From NCBI RefSeq assembly GCF_917563915.1, contig NZ_CAKJTI010000006.1, forward strand, positions 1-64,000: a DNA stretch of 64,000 bases. Reading direction: 5' to 3'. The position numbers were made by a program, and so were the translations under genes. Numbering within the stretch: position 1 is the stretch's first letter; each line of letters opens with the position of its first letter. Shown here one piece after another: positions 22,114 to 35,032 of this stretch. The notes beneath the pieces were generated by a model. It saw only the letters and a list, made by a program, of their open reading frames with translations, had not been told where the DNA came from and made no database searches. Source of the stretch: Bacillus rhizoplanae. GTDB taxonomy: Bacteria > Bacillota > Bacilli > Bacillales > Bacillaceae_G.

Positions 22114-23362
22114 TCTCCCTTCGAGTACGAATGTTTATTAGCGGCCCAATAATATCGTCAATCTGCTTATTCTCGATTTTTGGCGTCTGTACAATCGTCC
22201 GCTTATTCGTTTGATATATGGCGCGGCCCTTAATGTTCGGCAGGATTTCCGCACCTCCTTCGTCAAGCACCGCACGACTTGCCGCTTCCGTTTGTAGTTT
22301 GAAGCATACGCGGGCTCCGATGTTTTGCCGTAATTGCGAGGACAGCGTTTCGTTTGTCGGGTACTGTGTCGCATAGATTAGCCGAAGCCCAGCCGCCCGA
22401 CCACGCCGTCCGATATCCGCGAGAATGTCCTGGCATACGGTGTCCTTTGCGATGTCAGCCGCTTCGTCGACTACGATGAATAGGCGATCAGGCATCCCCG
22501 CTTCCTTCACGTCCTCATAACCGTTACATAGTAAATATTCGTGCTTTTCATCGAGGGTATCCGAAACTGTTTTGAGGGCTGCGCGTGCTTCGGTTGGATT
22601 CTTAGCAATCGTTTCGACTTGCGGAAGGTCACGAAATCTATTAAACGATAAGCCACCTTTTAGGTCGATAAGCACCAGTTTCGTATACTCTGGATTGTTA
22701 TGAACGAGAGCTGTAATAATGAGCTTCAAACCGTTAGATTTACCGCTGTCAGTCGTTCCGGCATAGATAAGGTGAGCAATCTTGTCAAAGTCGTGCTTTA
22801 CGAGACCGTCGCGTGTGAATCCTATCGGTACTTGCCAGCCGTGGCATTGCTCGAGCATATCGACCTCAAACGGAACGAAATCCGGCATTCCTTTCTCGTA
22901 TACTCGCACCTGTAGTACGCCATCATATGTGAGCTCAACTTCTTTTCGGACAACCGTTTTCTTCATTATAATGTTGCGTATCTGGTATAGAATGTCGCGC
23001 TGGAATCGTAGTTCACGTAAATCCGATAACTTAAAGTCGTACAACCATCGTTTATGATTTAAGCCATCTTGCAATTGCGGAAGCTTCGCCTGGAAATCCG
23101 CAAAGCTAAGTCCGAGTGGAATACGATAAGCATACTCGGTTCCCCATTCGTGACGGGTTCTTCGTAGTAAATGAATCGTACGAATCTCGCCACTTTCCTT
23201 TACTTTGAGCCCGCAATTAGCGCAAATTCGCGAGATTTTCGCAGCGTCATCAGTCGCCCCGGATGCGCATAATTTCGTGTAGAGAACGACCCCGCCGACA
23301 ACTACCGAGGAAGCAATTTCCGCTATCAAAAGCCACACCACCTTTCTCCGTATATTCTGCAA
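22031..23362 (-). CDS. FtsK/SpoIIIE-type DNA translocase
   Basis: The protein has up to 443 residues. One N-terminal membrane helix (9-28) is followed by a CANC pair (47-50), then the FtsK/HerA motor: Walker A AGTTDSGKS (201-209) and Walker B RLFIVVDEAAD (293-303), plus RGRAAGLRLIYATQYP. It should pump DNA at the membrane, as do coupling proteins of conjugative elements or TraB of actinomycete elements. An alternative start TTG at 23329 has a better SD (AAAGGTGG) and would shorten it by 11 residues. It is the first gene of the leftward operon. Confidence 0.88.
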   Translation of the reverse strand: MQNIRRKVVWLLIAEIASSVVVGGVVLYTKLCASGATDDAAKISRICANCGLKVKESGEIRTIHLLRRTRHEWGTEYAYRIPLGLSFADFQAKLPQLQDGLNHKRWLYDFKLSDLRELRFQRDILYQIRNIIMKKTVVRKEVELTYDGVLQVRVYEKGMPDFVPFEVDMLEQCHGWQVPIGFTRDGLVKHDFDKIAHLIYAGTTDSGKSNGLKLIITALVHNNPEYTKLVLIDLKGGLSFNRFRDLPQVETIAKNPTEARAALKTVSDTLDEKHEYLLCNGYEDVKEAGMPDRLFIVVDEAADIAKDTVCQDILADIGRRGRAAGLRLIYATQYPTNETLSSQLRQNIGARVCFKLQTEAASRAVLDEGGAEILPNIKGRAIYQTNKRTIVQTPKIENKQIDDIIGPLINIRTRRENERAKVSSKGSKVRKHTLELTETRLSD

Positions 23363-23423
23363 GAATAGTCCCTAGCAAAACGAATGGTGCGAACAAGTGT
23401 AGACAACGCAGCGTTTCTAGCTT

Positions 23424-23550
23424 TTGTATGTCGTTCTGTCATTCGGTATGCGAAATGAGAAACGAAGCGTCAAAACGAATTGCAAAGCGAGCGATGGACA
23501 CACTTCATAACGAATAGTGAAGCGTATGGTAAAGCGTATTCGCCAGCGTT
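23424..23550. promoter_or_regulatory. repeated AAGCGTAT-like words between divergent genes
   Basis: The gap between the FtsK gene and the HTH gene carries GAAGCGTC (23466), CAAAGCGAGCG (23481), GAAGCGTATGG (23519), AAAGCGTATTC (23531) and CAGCGTTT (23543). They could be regulator or initiator sites for two divergent promoters. No function is proven. Confidence 0.4.
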
Positions 23551-23624
23551 TGTCCGCTATGTCACTTTTTTGCACATGTATAATAAAATGACACAATGGA
23601 CAGGATGGTACTGAGGTGATGATA

Positions 23625-23858
23625 ATGTTTAACTGGCTAAATCTCGGGAAGAGCAACAGGAGTAAATTCGGGAAATGGCTCGATCACCAAGAAATTACAC
23701 AACTAGAATTGGAAAAGGTAACGAAGCTAAGTAGAGGGACGATCTCGAAATTGTGCAATGACAATACATACCGTCCGAAATTTTCAACGATGCAGCAAGT
23801 TACGAGAGGTTTAAAAAAGTTAGGTAAGAGTGTAGAGGTTGAGGAATTTTGGATATGA
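23625..23858 (+). CDS. HTH regulator at the right end of the element, 77 aa
   Basis: XRE-type HTH (FGKWLDHQEITQLELEKVTK, then SRGTISKLCND) with a C-terminal extension. ATG 23625 follows GAGGTG at 6 nt. It is divergent from the FtsK operon and 165 bp from attR, so it may control transfer or excision. A 22-codon frame (23855-23923) overlaps its stop but lacks support. Confidence 0.8.
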   Translation: MFNWLNLGKSNRSKFGKWLDHQEITQLELEKVTKLSRGTISKLCNDNTYRPKFSTMQQVTRGLKKLGKSVEVEEFWI

Positions 23859-23942
23859 ATTCGTCGCAAACGGCACAATTTTCGCTTGTACATAACGTGC
23901 CGACCGTTTATAATTCGAAATAAGAACGGTAAGACACCGTAA

Positions 23943-23962
23943 TAGGTTCACGTCTATACAAA
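23943..23962 (+). promoter_or_regulatory. candidate right arm-type integrase site
   Basis: TAGGTTCA-CGTCTATACAAA repeats the word at 9014-9034, 62 bp inside attR. Confidence 0.45.
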
Positions 23963-24023
23963 CGTATTTCTAACGATAAACACGAGAGGGTCTCGTGATT
24001 TAACCATATATCATTCGATAGTA

Positions 24024-24068
24024 TTCCGGTACCACGTCTGTCGGGGGTTCGAATCCCTCTGGGCGCGT
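24024..24068. repeat. right attachment site (attR core)
   Basis: Exact 45-bp copy of 8855-8899, the 3' end of tRNA-Arg without its 5' half. Directly behind it lies the terminator that belonged to the uninterrupted tRNA gene. Confidence 0.93.
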
Positions 24069-24110
24069 AAAAAAACCCTAACTTATATTTTGAAGTTAGG
24101 GTTTTTTATT
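24069..24110 (+). terminator. original tRNA-Arg terminator, displaced by the element
   Basis: AAAAACCCTAACTT and AAGTTAGGGTTTTTT flank a short loop just past attR. Before insertion it would have followed the tRNA directly. Confidence 0.85.
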
Positions 24111-24147
24111 AGTTTGTGTATAAAGTTTTTACCAGAATATACAGGAG

Positions 24148-24201
24148 AAAAAGAGTAGTTTAAGTATAACGAAACTTCATTATACTTAAACTACTCTTTT
24201 T
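24148..24201. terminator. 22-bp perfect inverted repeat
   Basis: AAAAAGAGTAGTTTAAGTAT(AA) and its exact complement flank a 10-nt loop. It looks like a bidirectional terminator, yet no gene lies in front of it on the plus strand and the nearest minus-strand gene is absent. Confidence 0.7.
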
Positions 24202-24421
24202 AATTGTTATTTCTTAAAATAGGAGTTACTATTAGTATGTGGTATAAAATTTGTGAGTATTTTTAAAATTTTGGTATTTTCTTTTGGTATCACCTATTTT
24301 TTGGTTGTAATATATAAACTTAATTAATACATATGAAGTAATAATATATGGATGTTGGTGTTTTGTAAGGATTCTCCTTTTGAGAAACTTATTGTACAAT
24401 AGAAGTGAGGGGGAGATTAGA

Positions 24422-25717
24422 TTGAAAGCAAGTCTTTTACAAGAACAAAGTTTACGTTTGGCAATGACGCAAGAGTTAAGACAAGCGATTACAATGCTCC
24501 AATACAATGTACAGGAATTAACGGAGTTTTTGTATGAGCAATCGCTAGAGAATCCCCTTATCGAGTTGGGGGGATTTGACAGGGAAAAGAAAAAGAGTAA
24601 AACAACAAGTAAACAAACAGAGAATCAAATGGAGATTTATAGTGTCGATTCAACGACGATTCAACAACATTTAGTCAATCAATTGCAGTATTATAAAATA
24701 GATGAAGAACAAAGAAAAATTGCCTCATTCATTATTTTAAATGTGGATGAGAACGGGTATTTACAAGAAACAAATGAGGAATTAGCAGTACTATTATCGG
24801 TATGTGTAGAAGAAATTAATAGCTGTATGGAGCTCGTTCAATCATTAGAGCCAGCAGGGGTAGCTGCAAGAAATATTCAAGAGTGTTTATCAATTCAATT
24901 AAAGCGCTTACAAAAAAAGAGCACATTAGCAGAAATGATTGTGGACGAATATTTTGCATATTTTGTAAAGAAAGATTGGCGCAAGTTAGTAAATGTGCTG
25001 AAATGTAGTACGGAAGAATTGCAAGAAGCTGTTCATGTTATTACATCACTGCAGCCGAAACCAGGTTTGGCTTTTTCTTCGGAAAAACCGATGTACATCG
25101 TTCCTGATATGGCAGTGAAAAAAGAAGATAATCGTTTGATGATCCAAATGAATGAACGTAATATGCCGAAGATTGAAATTCATTCAGAATATAGTGAGCT
25201 CCTTCATAATAGTGAAAGAGACGTCGCTTCTTATGTGTCTGAAAAATATCAGCATGTACAATGGATTATGCGCAGTTTAAAACAAAGAAAACAAACGCTT
25301 CTGAAAGTAATGGAAGTGATTATTGAAAAACAGCGCGACTTTTTTATGAATGGCCCTCAATATTTGAAACCGCTTGCATTAAAAGAGGTGGCTGAGATAT
25401 TAGGTGTCCATGAGTCAACAATCAGCCGTGCAACGCGTAATAAATATGTGCAAACACCATATGGTTTATTTGAGATGAAATCATTCTTTAGTAATGCAGT
25501 AGCAACAACAGAAGATGTAGCAATTTCAACGAAGAGAGTGAAACAACTTATTCAAGAGTTTGTAGGGAAAGAAGATAAGAAAAAACCACTTTCAGATCAA
25601 AAGATTTCAAAAATGTTAGAGGAAGAACATGAAATTGTTGTTTCGCGCAGAACGGTAGCGAAATATCGAGAGCAGTTAAACATTCCGGCGTCTTCACTGC
25701 GAAAAACGATTGTATAG
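24422..25717 (+). CDS. rpoN: RNA polymerase sigma-54 factor
   Basis: This is the sigma-54 (SigL) factor that serves enhancer-dependent promoters, in Bacillus for amino-acid and fructose use. It has 431 residues. Region I is Gln-rich (SLRLAMTQELRQAITMLQYN), the central core-binding region lies about 90-250, and the HTH is LKEVAEILGVHESTISRATRNK. The RpoN box appears as SRRTVAKYREQL near the C-terminus. TTG start with SD GGGGGAG. An upstream in-frame TTG at 24380 lacks an SD. A TACAAT -10 element lies just upstream (about 24395). Confidence 0.96.
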   Translation: MKASLLQEQSLRLAMTQELRQAITMLQYNVQELTEFLYEQSLENPLIELGGFDREKKKSKTTSKQTENQMEIYSVDSTTIQQHLVNQLQYYKIDEEQRKIASFIILNVDENGYLQETNEELAVLLSVCVEEINSCMELVQSLEPAGVAARNIQECLSIQLKRLQKKSTLAEMIVDEYFAYFVKKDWRKLVNVLKCSTEELQEAVHVITSLQPKPGLAFSSEKPMYIVPDMAVKKEDNRLMIQMNERNMPKIEIHSEYSELLHNSERDVASYVSEKYQHVQWIMRSLKQRKQTLLKVMEVIIEKQRDFFMNGPQYLKPLALKEVAEILGVHESTISRATRNKYVQTPYGLFEMKSFFSNAVATTEDVAISTKRVKQLIQEFVGKEDKKKPLSDQKISKMLEEEHEIVVSRRTVAKYREQLNIPASSLRKTIV

Positions 25718-25726
25718 GTGATGAAC

Positions 25727-25975
25727 ATGGAGGTTATTCTATATACAAAAGAAGAATGTGGTCTTTGTCAGAAGGCGAAACAACTTCTGCAAGAGCTGAA
25801 AACTGAATATGTATTTGATCTAAAGGAAATAAATATTTATGAGGATGAGCAGCTGTTAGAGAAATATCATCTTATGATTCCTATCGTTGAAATTGAGGGA
25901 GAAGAGGTAGAATATGGAATCATTCACAAAGATGTCATAATAAACAGCATAATTCGCGCAATAAGAGTTGAATAA
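25727..25975 (+). CDS. glutaredoxin-like (DUF836) protein
   Basis: The 82-residue thioredoxin-fold protein has CGLC near residue 10 (YTKEECGLCQKAKQLL) and a cis-Pro region LMIPIVEI. It is probably a small thiol oxidoreductase. It lies 9 bp after rpoN and before a terminator, so it is co-transcribed with rpoN. The ATG at 25727 is chosen over GTG 25718 or ATG 25721 because AGGTGAT lies just upstream. Confidence 0.88.
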   Translation: MEVILYTKEECGLCQKAKQLLQELKTEYVFDLKEINIYEDEQLLEKYHLMIPIVEIEGEEVEYGIIHKDVIINSIIRAIRVE

Positions 25976-25982
25976 CTTTGGA

Positions 25983-26022
25983 TCTCCTGTTACAATAATA
26001 ACCGTAGCAGGGATTATTTTTT
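25983..26022 (+). terminator. terminator of the rpoN unit
   Basis: CCTGTTAC / GTAGCAGG with a 10-nt loop, followed by ATTATTTTTTT. Confidence 0.75.
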
Positions 26023-26031
26023 TACTCTATG

Positions 26032-26067
26032 TGGGACACAATTTGTCACTACGGGACATATAATGAC
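26032..26067 (+). promoter_or_regulatory. CggR operator
   Basis: TGGGAC-N6-TGTC then, after 4 nt, CGGGAC-N6-TGAC. This matches the double CggR operator known for B. subtilis cggR-gapA. It lies 39 bp before cggR. CggR bound here blocks transcription until fructose-1,6-bisphosphate accumulates. Confidence 0.85.
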
Positions 26068-26105
26068 CATATAGGGAACGAACCAATGTGGTGAGGAGAT
26101 ACAAT

Positions 26106-27131
26106 ATGATGCGCTCATGGATTCAATATACGAAAAAATTATTACCTGATCTGCTACCTGTTATGCAAACAAGAATGCAAATTCTTCAGTACATTCGGTT
26201 AACACAACCTATTGGCAGGAGAAACTTATCTGCAAGTCTTGGTATGACAGAACGAGTATTACGAAGTGAAGTACAAGTTTTGAAAGAAGAGAACTTGGTT
26301 CACGTCGCCTCTTCTGGAATGACATTAACAGAAGAAGGAACAGCTGTTGTTCTTGCTTTGGAAGACTTTATGAAAGAAATTTCCGGTTTAAAGGTTTTGG
26401 AAAAACAGCTTAAGGAAACATTGGATTTGGATGAAGTTTTCGTTGTCCCTGGTGATAGTGATGAATCACCTTGGGTCAAGCTCGAGATGGGCCGCGCTTG
26501 TGTTGCTTGTATAAAAGGTCGTCTGACAGCGAATAATATCGTTGCTGTGACTGGAGGAACGACTATAGCTGCCGTAGCTGATATGATGCAATTGGATTGC
26601 AGGGATCTACATACATTATTTGTCCCAGCACGCGGTGGAATAGGAGAGAGTGTTGAGCTAGAAGCGAACACAATCTGTGCGAAAATGGCACAAAATACGA
26701 TGAGCAACTATCGCTTATTGTATGTTCCCGATCATGTGAGTAGCGAAGCATATGCGTCCATTGTGACGGAACCTTCTGTGAAAGAAATTCTTGAGTTGAT
26801 TCGATCTTCCAATATTGTCATTCACGGAATTGGTGATGCCTTAACGATGGCGCGTAGACGAAGTACTTTAGAAGCAGATTGGATGAAAATTAAAGAAATG
26901 CAGGCAGTCGGTGAAGCGTTTGGGTATTACTTTAACGAACAAGGTGAAGTCGTTCATAAAGTACAAACGGTCGGCATGCAGCTCGAAGATTTACAACATG
27001 TATCTCATGTCGTTGCAGTTGCTGGAGGTTCATCAAAAGCGAAAGCGATTCAAGCGGTAATTAAGCAAGGGCACACTTCATTACTCATCACAGATGAAGG
27101 TGCAGCAAAAGAGTTAGTAAAGGGTAAATAA
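26106..27131 (+). CDS. cggR: central glycolytic genes regulator
   Basis: This SorC-family repressor of the gap operon has 341 residues, like B. subtilis CggR (340). The N-terminal winged HTH (IGRRNLSASLGMTERVLRSE, about 39-58) is followed by a sugar-phosphate-binding domain with VTGGTTIAAVADMM and GGIGESVELEANT. ATG 26106 has SD GAGGAG. It is first in the operon with its own operator in front. Confidence 0.96.
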   Translation: MMRSWIQYTKKLLPDLLPVMQTRMQILQYIRLTQPIGRRNLSASLGMTERVLRSEVQVLKEENLVHVASSGMTLTEEGTAVVLALEDFMKEISGLKVLEKQLKETLDLDEVFVVPGDSDESPWVKLEMGRACVACIKGRLTANNIVAVTGGTTIAAVADMMQLDCRDLHTLFVPARGGIGESVELEANTICAKMAQNTMSNYRLLYVPDHVSSEAYASIVTEPSVKEILELIRSSNIVIHGIGDALTMARRRSTLEADWMKIKEMQAVGEAFGYYFNEQGEVVHKVQTVGMQLEDLQHVSHVVAVAGGSSKAKAIQAVIKQGHTSLLITDEGAAKELVKGK

Positions 27132-27138
27132 CCCTTAA

Positions 27139-28170
<1,032 letters not shown>

Positions 28171-28199
28171 TTCATAAGTTTATCCGTAATTAATGACAA

Positions 28200-28242
28200 A
28201 ACGAGGGAGAGGGTTTGTTCCCTCTCCCTCCTTTCGTTTTAT
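28200..28242 (+). terminator. partial terminator after gap
   Basis: AAACGAGGGAGAGGG / CCCTCTCCCTCCTTTCG with a 7-nt loop and TTTT. It should reduce reading into pgk. Confidence 0.85.
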
Positions 28243-28304
28243 AAGCAAATGTGATAAGCTTTTGAATGGGTTTTGTCAATCCTAATTAGTCGGAGGGAAA
28301 TCCA

Positions 28305-29489
28305 ATGAACAAAAAATCAATTCGTGACGTAGATTTAAAGGGGAAACGAGTATTTTGCCGCGTTGATTTCAACGTACCTATGAAAGAAGGCAAAATTACA
28401 GACGAGACTCGTATTCGCGCAGCTCTTCCTACAATTCAATATTTAGTAGAGCAAGGTGCAAAAGTGATTTTAGCAAGCCATTTAGGTCGTCCAAAAGGAC
28501 AAGTAGTAGAAGAAATGCGTCTAACTCCAGTAGCAACACGTTTAGGTGAGCTTCTTGGTACAGACGTGAAAAAAGCGAACGAAGCATTCGGACCTGCTGT
28601 ACAAGAAATGGTTGCAGCAATGAACGAAGGCGACGTATTAGTTCTTGAAAACGTGCGTTTCTATGCGGGCGAAGAAAAGAACGATGCAGAACTTGCGAAA
28701 GAATTTGCAGCTCTTGCTGATATCTTCGTAAATGATGCATTCGGTGCAGCTCACCGTGCTCACGCTTCTACTGCAGGTATTGCAGATTACTTACCAGCAG
28801 TATCAGGTTTCTTAATGGAAAAAGAATTAGAAGTACTTGGTAAAGCACTTTCTAATCCAGATCGTCCATTTACAGCAATCATCGGTGGTGCGAAAGTAAA
28901 AGATAAAATCGGTGTAATACGTCATCTACTTGATAAAGTTGATAACTTAATCATTGGCGGCGGACTTGCTTATACATTTGTAAAAGCATCAGGTCATGAA
29001 ATTGGACAGTCTCTATGCGAAGATGACAAAATTGAACTAGCAAAAGAGTTTATACAGCTTGCAAAAGAAAAAGGTGTAAACTTCTACATGCCAGTTGATT
29101 GCGTCATTGCAGATGATTTCTCTGAAACTGCAAACCGACAAGTTGTAGATATCGATTCTATTCCTGCTACTTGGGAAGGATTGGATATCGGACCAAAAAC
29201 AAGTGCAATTTATGCAGATGTAATTAAAAACTCTAAGCTTGTTGTATGGAACGGACCAATGGGCGTATTCGAAATGGCTCCATTTGCAGAAGGTACAAAA
29301 GCAGTAGGACAAGCATTAGCAGATGCAGAAGGTACATACTCTGTTATCGGCGGTGGTGACTCTGCGGCAGCTGTTGAAAAATTCGGTATGGCTGATAAAA
29401 TGAGCCACATTTCTACTGGCGGCGGTGCGTCATTAGAATTTATGGAAGGCAAAGAACTTCCTGGTGTAGTTTGTCTTAACGACAAATAA
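28305..29489 (+). CDS. pgk: phosphoglycerate kinase
   Basis: Transfers phosphate from 1,3-bisphosphoglycerate to ADP. The protein has 394 residues: N-domain [10 protein letters not shown] and [11 protein letters not shown]-domain nucleotide site [10 protein letters not shown] and [17 protein letters not shown]. Followed by tpiA after 31 bp. Confidence 0.98.
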   Translation: MNKKSIRDVDLKGKRVFCRVDFNVPMKEGKITDETRIRAALPTIQYLVEQGAKVILASHLGRPKGQVVEEMRLTPVATRLGELLGTDVKKANEAFGPAVQEMVAAMNEGDVLVLENVRFYAGEEKNDAELAKEFAALADIFVNDAFGAAHRAHASTAGIADYLPAVSGFLMEKELEVLGKALSNPDRPFTAIIGGAKVKDKIGVIRHLLDKVDNLIIGGGLAYTFVKASGHEIGQSLCEDDKIELAKEFIQLAKEKGVNFYMPVDCVIADDFSETANRQVVDIDSIPATWEGLDIGPKTSAIYADVIKNSKLVVWNGPMGVFEMAPFAEGTKAVGQALADAEGTYSVIGGGDSAAAVEKFGMADKMSHISTGGGASLEFMEGKELPGVVCLNDK

Positions 29490-29493
29490 TTAG

Positions 29494-31802
<2,309 letters not shown>

Positions 31803-31814
31803 TTACACATATAA

Positions 31815-33122
<1,308 letters not shown>

Positions 33123-33134
33123 TTGTAGAATATA

Positions 33135-33168
33135 AAAACCGGCCGTGAGAAATCACGGTCGGTTTTAT
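33135..33168 (+). terminator. terminator of the glycolytic operon
   Basis: AAAACCGGCCGTGA / TCACGGTCGGTTTT with loop GAAA and following T run. Confidence 0.92.
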
Positions 33169-33171
33169 TTT

Positions 33172-33285
33172 TCTCCCGTAAAAGCCCGATTGGTTCAACT
33201 AACCATCAGTGGGGGATGAAGAAAACCCCCCACTGATGGAAGTTTCACTTTATCCTGCTATTTGCGGTAAAATTCTCACCTCTAG
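33172..33285 (+). repeat. partial bcr1-like repeat
   Basis: 33172-33253 is the 3' half of the repeat (CCCGTAAAAGCCCGATTGG... to ...GTTTCACTTTAT). What follows to about 33285 resembles a decayed 5' end of a second copy (ATCCTGC...GCGGTAA...CTCACCTC). Confidence 0.75.
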
Positions 33286-33496
33286 TATCCTCTCTAAAAG
33301 TCTGAAAATATAAACTTTATGCTGCGATAAGTTCATTTCATTCCTGATTACGTTTACAAATACAGTAAAAAAGCCATTGTAAGCGCATACCATAGTCGGT
33401 TTTTCTTGTCAATTCGGGAAATTGCGGGTTTTTACAATTTATACTATGATAAATATAGAAAATATAAAGAATCGTATAATGAAGGATGATAGACAG

Positions 33497-33865
33497 ATGA
33501 AATTCACAAAAATTATTGTCCAAGTAGCAGCACTTTACGTGTTTAATATGATTGGCACGTGGATCCAAGAAGCGCTGAACATCCCAATTCCAGGGAATTT
33601 AATAGGGATGTTCTTGTTGCTCATATTGCTCGGTTTAAAAGTCCTTCCAGTAAAATGGTTTGAATTAGGAGCAGAAACATTGATGGCTCTTATGCCATTT
33701 TTATTAATTCCTCCAACCATTGGTTTAATGAATTATGGTTCTTTTTTTATGAATAAAGGTATTTCACTGTGTATTACCGTTATCGCGAGTACGTTTTTAA
33801 TTATTGTTGTAGCAGGACATACAGGACAATATCTTGCGACTAGAAAGGAAAAGGAGACACAATGA
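33497..33865 (+). CDS. cidA: CidA/LrgA-family holin-like protein
   Basis: The 122-residue protein has four membrane helices and the CidA/LrgA signature IPGNLIGMFLLLILL. Such proteins with CidB/LrgB act in export of small carboxylates such as pyruvate and in autolysis control. ATG 33497 with SD AAGGATGAT. The frame starts further up (33422) without an SD. The stop overlaps the next start as ATGA. Confidence 0.9.
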   Translation: MKFTKIIVQVAALYVFNMIGTWIQEALNIPIPGNLIGMFLLLILLGLKVLPVKWFELGAETLMALMPFLLIPPTIGLMNYGSFFMNKGISLCITVIASTFLIIVVAGHTGQYLATRKEKETQ

Positions 33866-34551
33866 GTATAGTAATCGGAATTGGTTGGATTATTGTAACG
33901 GCTTTATTGTATCAACTGTCAAAGAAGATTTATCAATGGCTTCCATCACCGTTTACAGTTCCAATGCTTGTTGCAACAGCTTTAATGATCTTGTTGTTAG
34001 TCGTATTTGATATACCATATCAACAATACATGCAAAGCGGCGGGGGCTGGATTTCGCAATTGCTTGGTCCTGGTGTGGTAGCATTTGCAATCCCTCTATA
34101 TAAACAACGCGGCGTTTTGAAGAAGTATGTTGTACCAATTGCTGGTGGTGTATTGGTGGGAACGATAGTTGCAATTGCAAGTGATATGATAATTGCCACA
34201 ATTATGGGAACGGATAAAAGCTTAATTTTATCTTCCTTACCGAAGTCAGTAACAATGCCAGTAGCCATGAGTGTATCAGAAGAAGTTGGCGGTGTACCAT
34301 CTTTAACTGCAGCTTTCGTAGTAGTTGCAGGAATATCTGGAACCATTTCTGGTCCTATTTTATTAAAATGGAGCAGAGTGACAAATTCTGTTGGAAAAGG
34401 AATTGGATTTGGCTGTGCATCTCATATTATGGGCGTTATGCGTGCGATGAAAAATAATGAGCATGAAGGTGTAATTGGATCAGTAACAATGACATTAACA
34501 GCAATCTTAACATGTTTACTTGGTCCATTGTTTGCGGCGCTTTTTATTTAA
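33862..34551 (+). CDS. cidB: CidB/LrgB-family membrane protein
   Basis: The 229-residue protein has about six membrane helices and the family motifs SLPKSVTMPVAMSVSEEVGG and GCASHIMG. It is the membrane partner of the CidA-like protein, coupled through a 4-bp overlap. No LytR- or CidR-type regulator lies next to the pair. Confidence 0.92.
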   Translation: MSIVIGIGWIIVTALLYQLSKKIYQWLPSPFTVPMLVATALMILLLVVFDIPYQQYMQSGGGWISQLLGPGVVAFAIPLYKQRGVLKKYVVPIAGGVLVGTIVAIASDMIIATIMGTDKSLILSSLPKSVTMPVAMSVSEEVGGVPSLTAAFVVVAGISGTISGPILLKWSRVTNSVGKGIGFGCASHIMGVMRAMKNNEHEGVIGSVTMTLTAILTCLLGPLFAALFI

Positions 34552-34570
34552 TGTGGTGAAGTATTCGGTG

Positions 34571-34600
34571 AGTGAGAGTCCATGAGACGCTCTCGCTTTT
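34571..34600 (+). terminator. terminator of the cidA-cidB pair
   Basis: AGTGAGAGT / ACTCTCGCT-type stem (with G-T pairs) and TTTT. Confidence 0.7.
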
Positions 34601-34653
34601 CCAATTATTTTATGATACATTTAAAGTAATTGAAACTTTAGGAGGCATGTAAA

Positions 34654-34887
34654 GTGCATACGTTTTTATCAGTTTTACTTATTATTGTATCACTGTTATT
34701 GATTGTACTTGTATTAATGCAATCTAGTAAGAGTGCTGGTTTATCCGGTGCAATTTCCGGCGGAGCAGAGCAATTATTCGGTAAGCAAAAAGCACGCGGA
34801 ATGGAAGCTATATTAAACCGCATTACAGTTGTTGTTTCTATACTATTTTTTGTATTAACATTTGCTGTTACGTATTTACAAGCATAA
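34654..34887 (+). CDS. secG: preprotein translocase subunit SecG
   Basis: The 77-residue protein has two membrane helices and the SecG core [23 protein letters not shown]. It is an accessory part of the SecYEG channel. GTG start, SD TAGGAGG. Single gene with its own terminator, before est-rnr-smpB-ssrA as in many Bacilli. Confidence 0.96.
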   Translation: MHTFLSVLLIIVSLLLIVLVLMQSSKSAGLSGAISGGAEQLFGKQKARGMEAILNRITVVVSILFFVLTFAVTYLQA

Positions 34888-34892
34888 AATAA

Positions 34893-34929
34893 AAAGATTC
34901 GACTTTTCAGGTTGAATCTTTTTTATTTT
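34893..34929 (+). terminator. secG terminator
   Basis: AAGATTCGAC / GTTGAATCTT, loop TTTTCAG, T run. Confidence 0.88.
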
Positions 34930-35032
34930 TTACCGAAAAAGTTTCTAATTAGATTATGGAAAAGAAACTATGATAAACTATAAATAGACCATATATGAAG
35001 ATTACATTATAGAAAGAGAAGGAGAACGTAAA

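Larger units (their letters stand above)
8855..24068. mobile_element. 15.2-kb integrative element in tRNA-Arg
   Basis: The element is bounded by a 45-bp perfect direct repeat (8855-8899 and 24024-24068) equal to the 3' end of tRNA-Arg. The integrase lies next to the left end. Inside are a resolvase, small HTH regulators, a P-loop ATPase, an FtsK-type ATPase, a replication-relaxation protein and a Shedu-like cargo gene. Codon use is richer in CG dinucleotides than in the flanking chromosome, except in the AT-rich cargo at about 18,560-19,970. No relaxase, capsid, tail or large terminase gene is recognisable, so the class (IME, double-strand-transfer ICE or phage satellite) is open. Confidence 0.9.

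Noticed and set aside
23855-23923. 22-codon frame overlapping the last HTH gene of the element
   Set aside because: Start overlaps a stop as ATGA, but the peptide is short and unsupported.
8855-24068. Ordinary prophage
   Set aside because: No capsid, portal, tail, large terminase or lysis genes; size and content fit a small integrative element or satellite.
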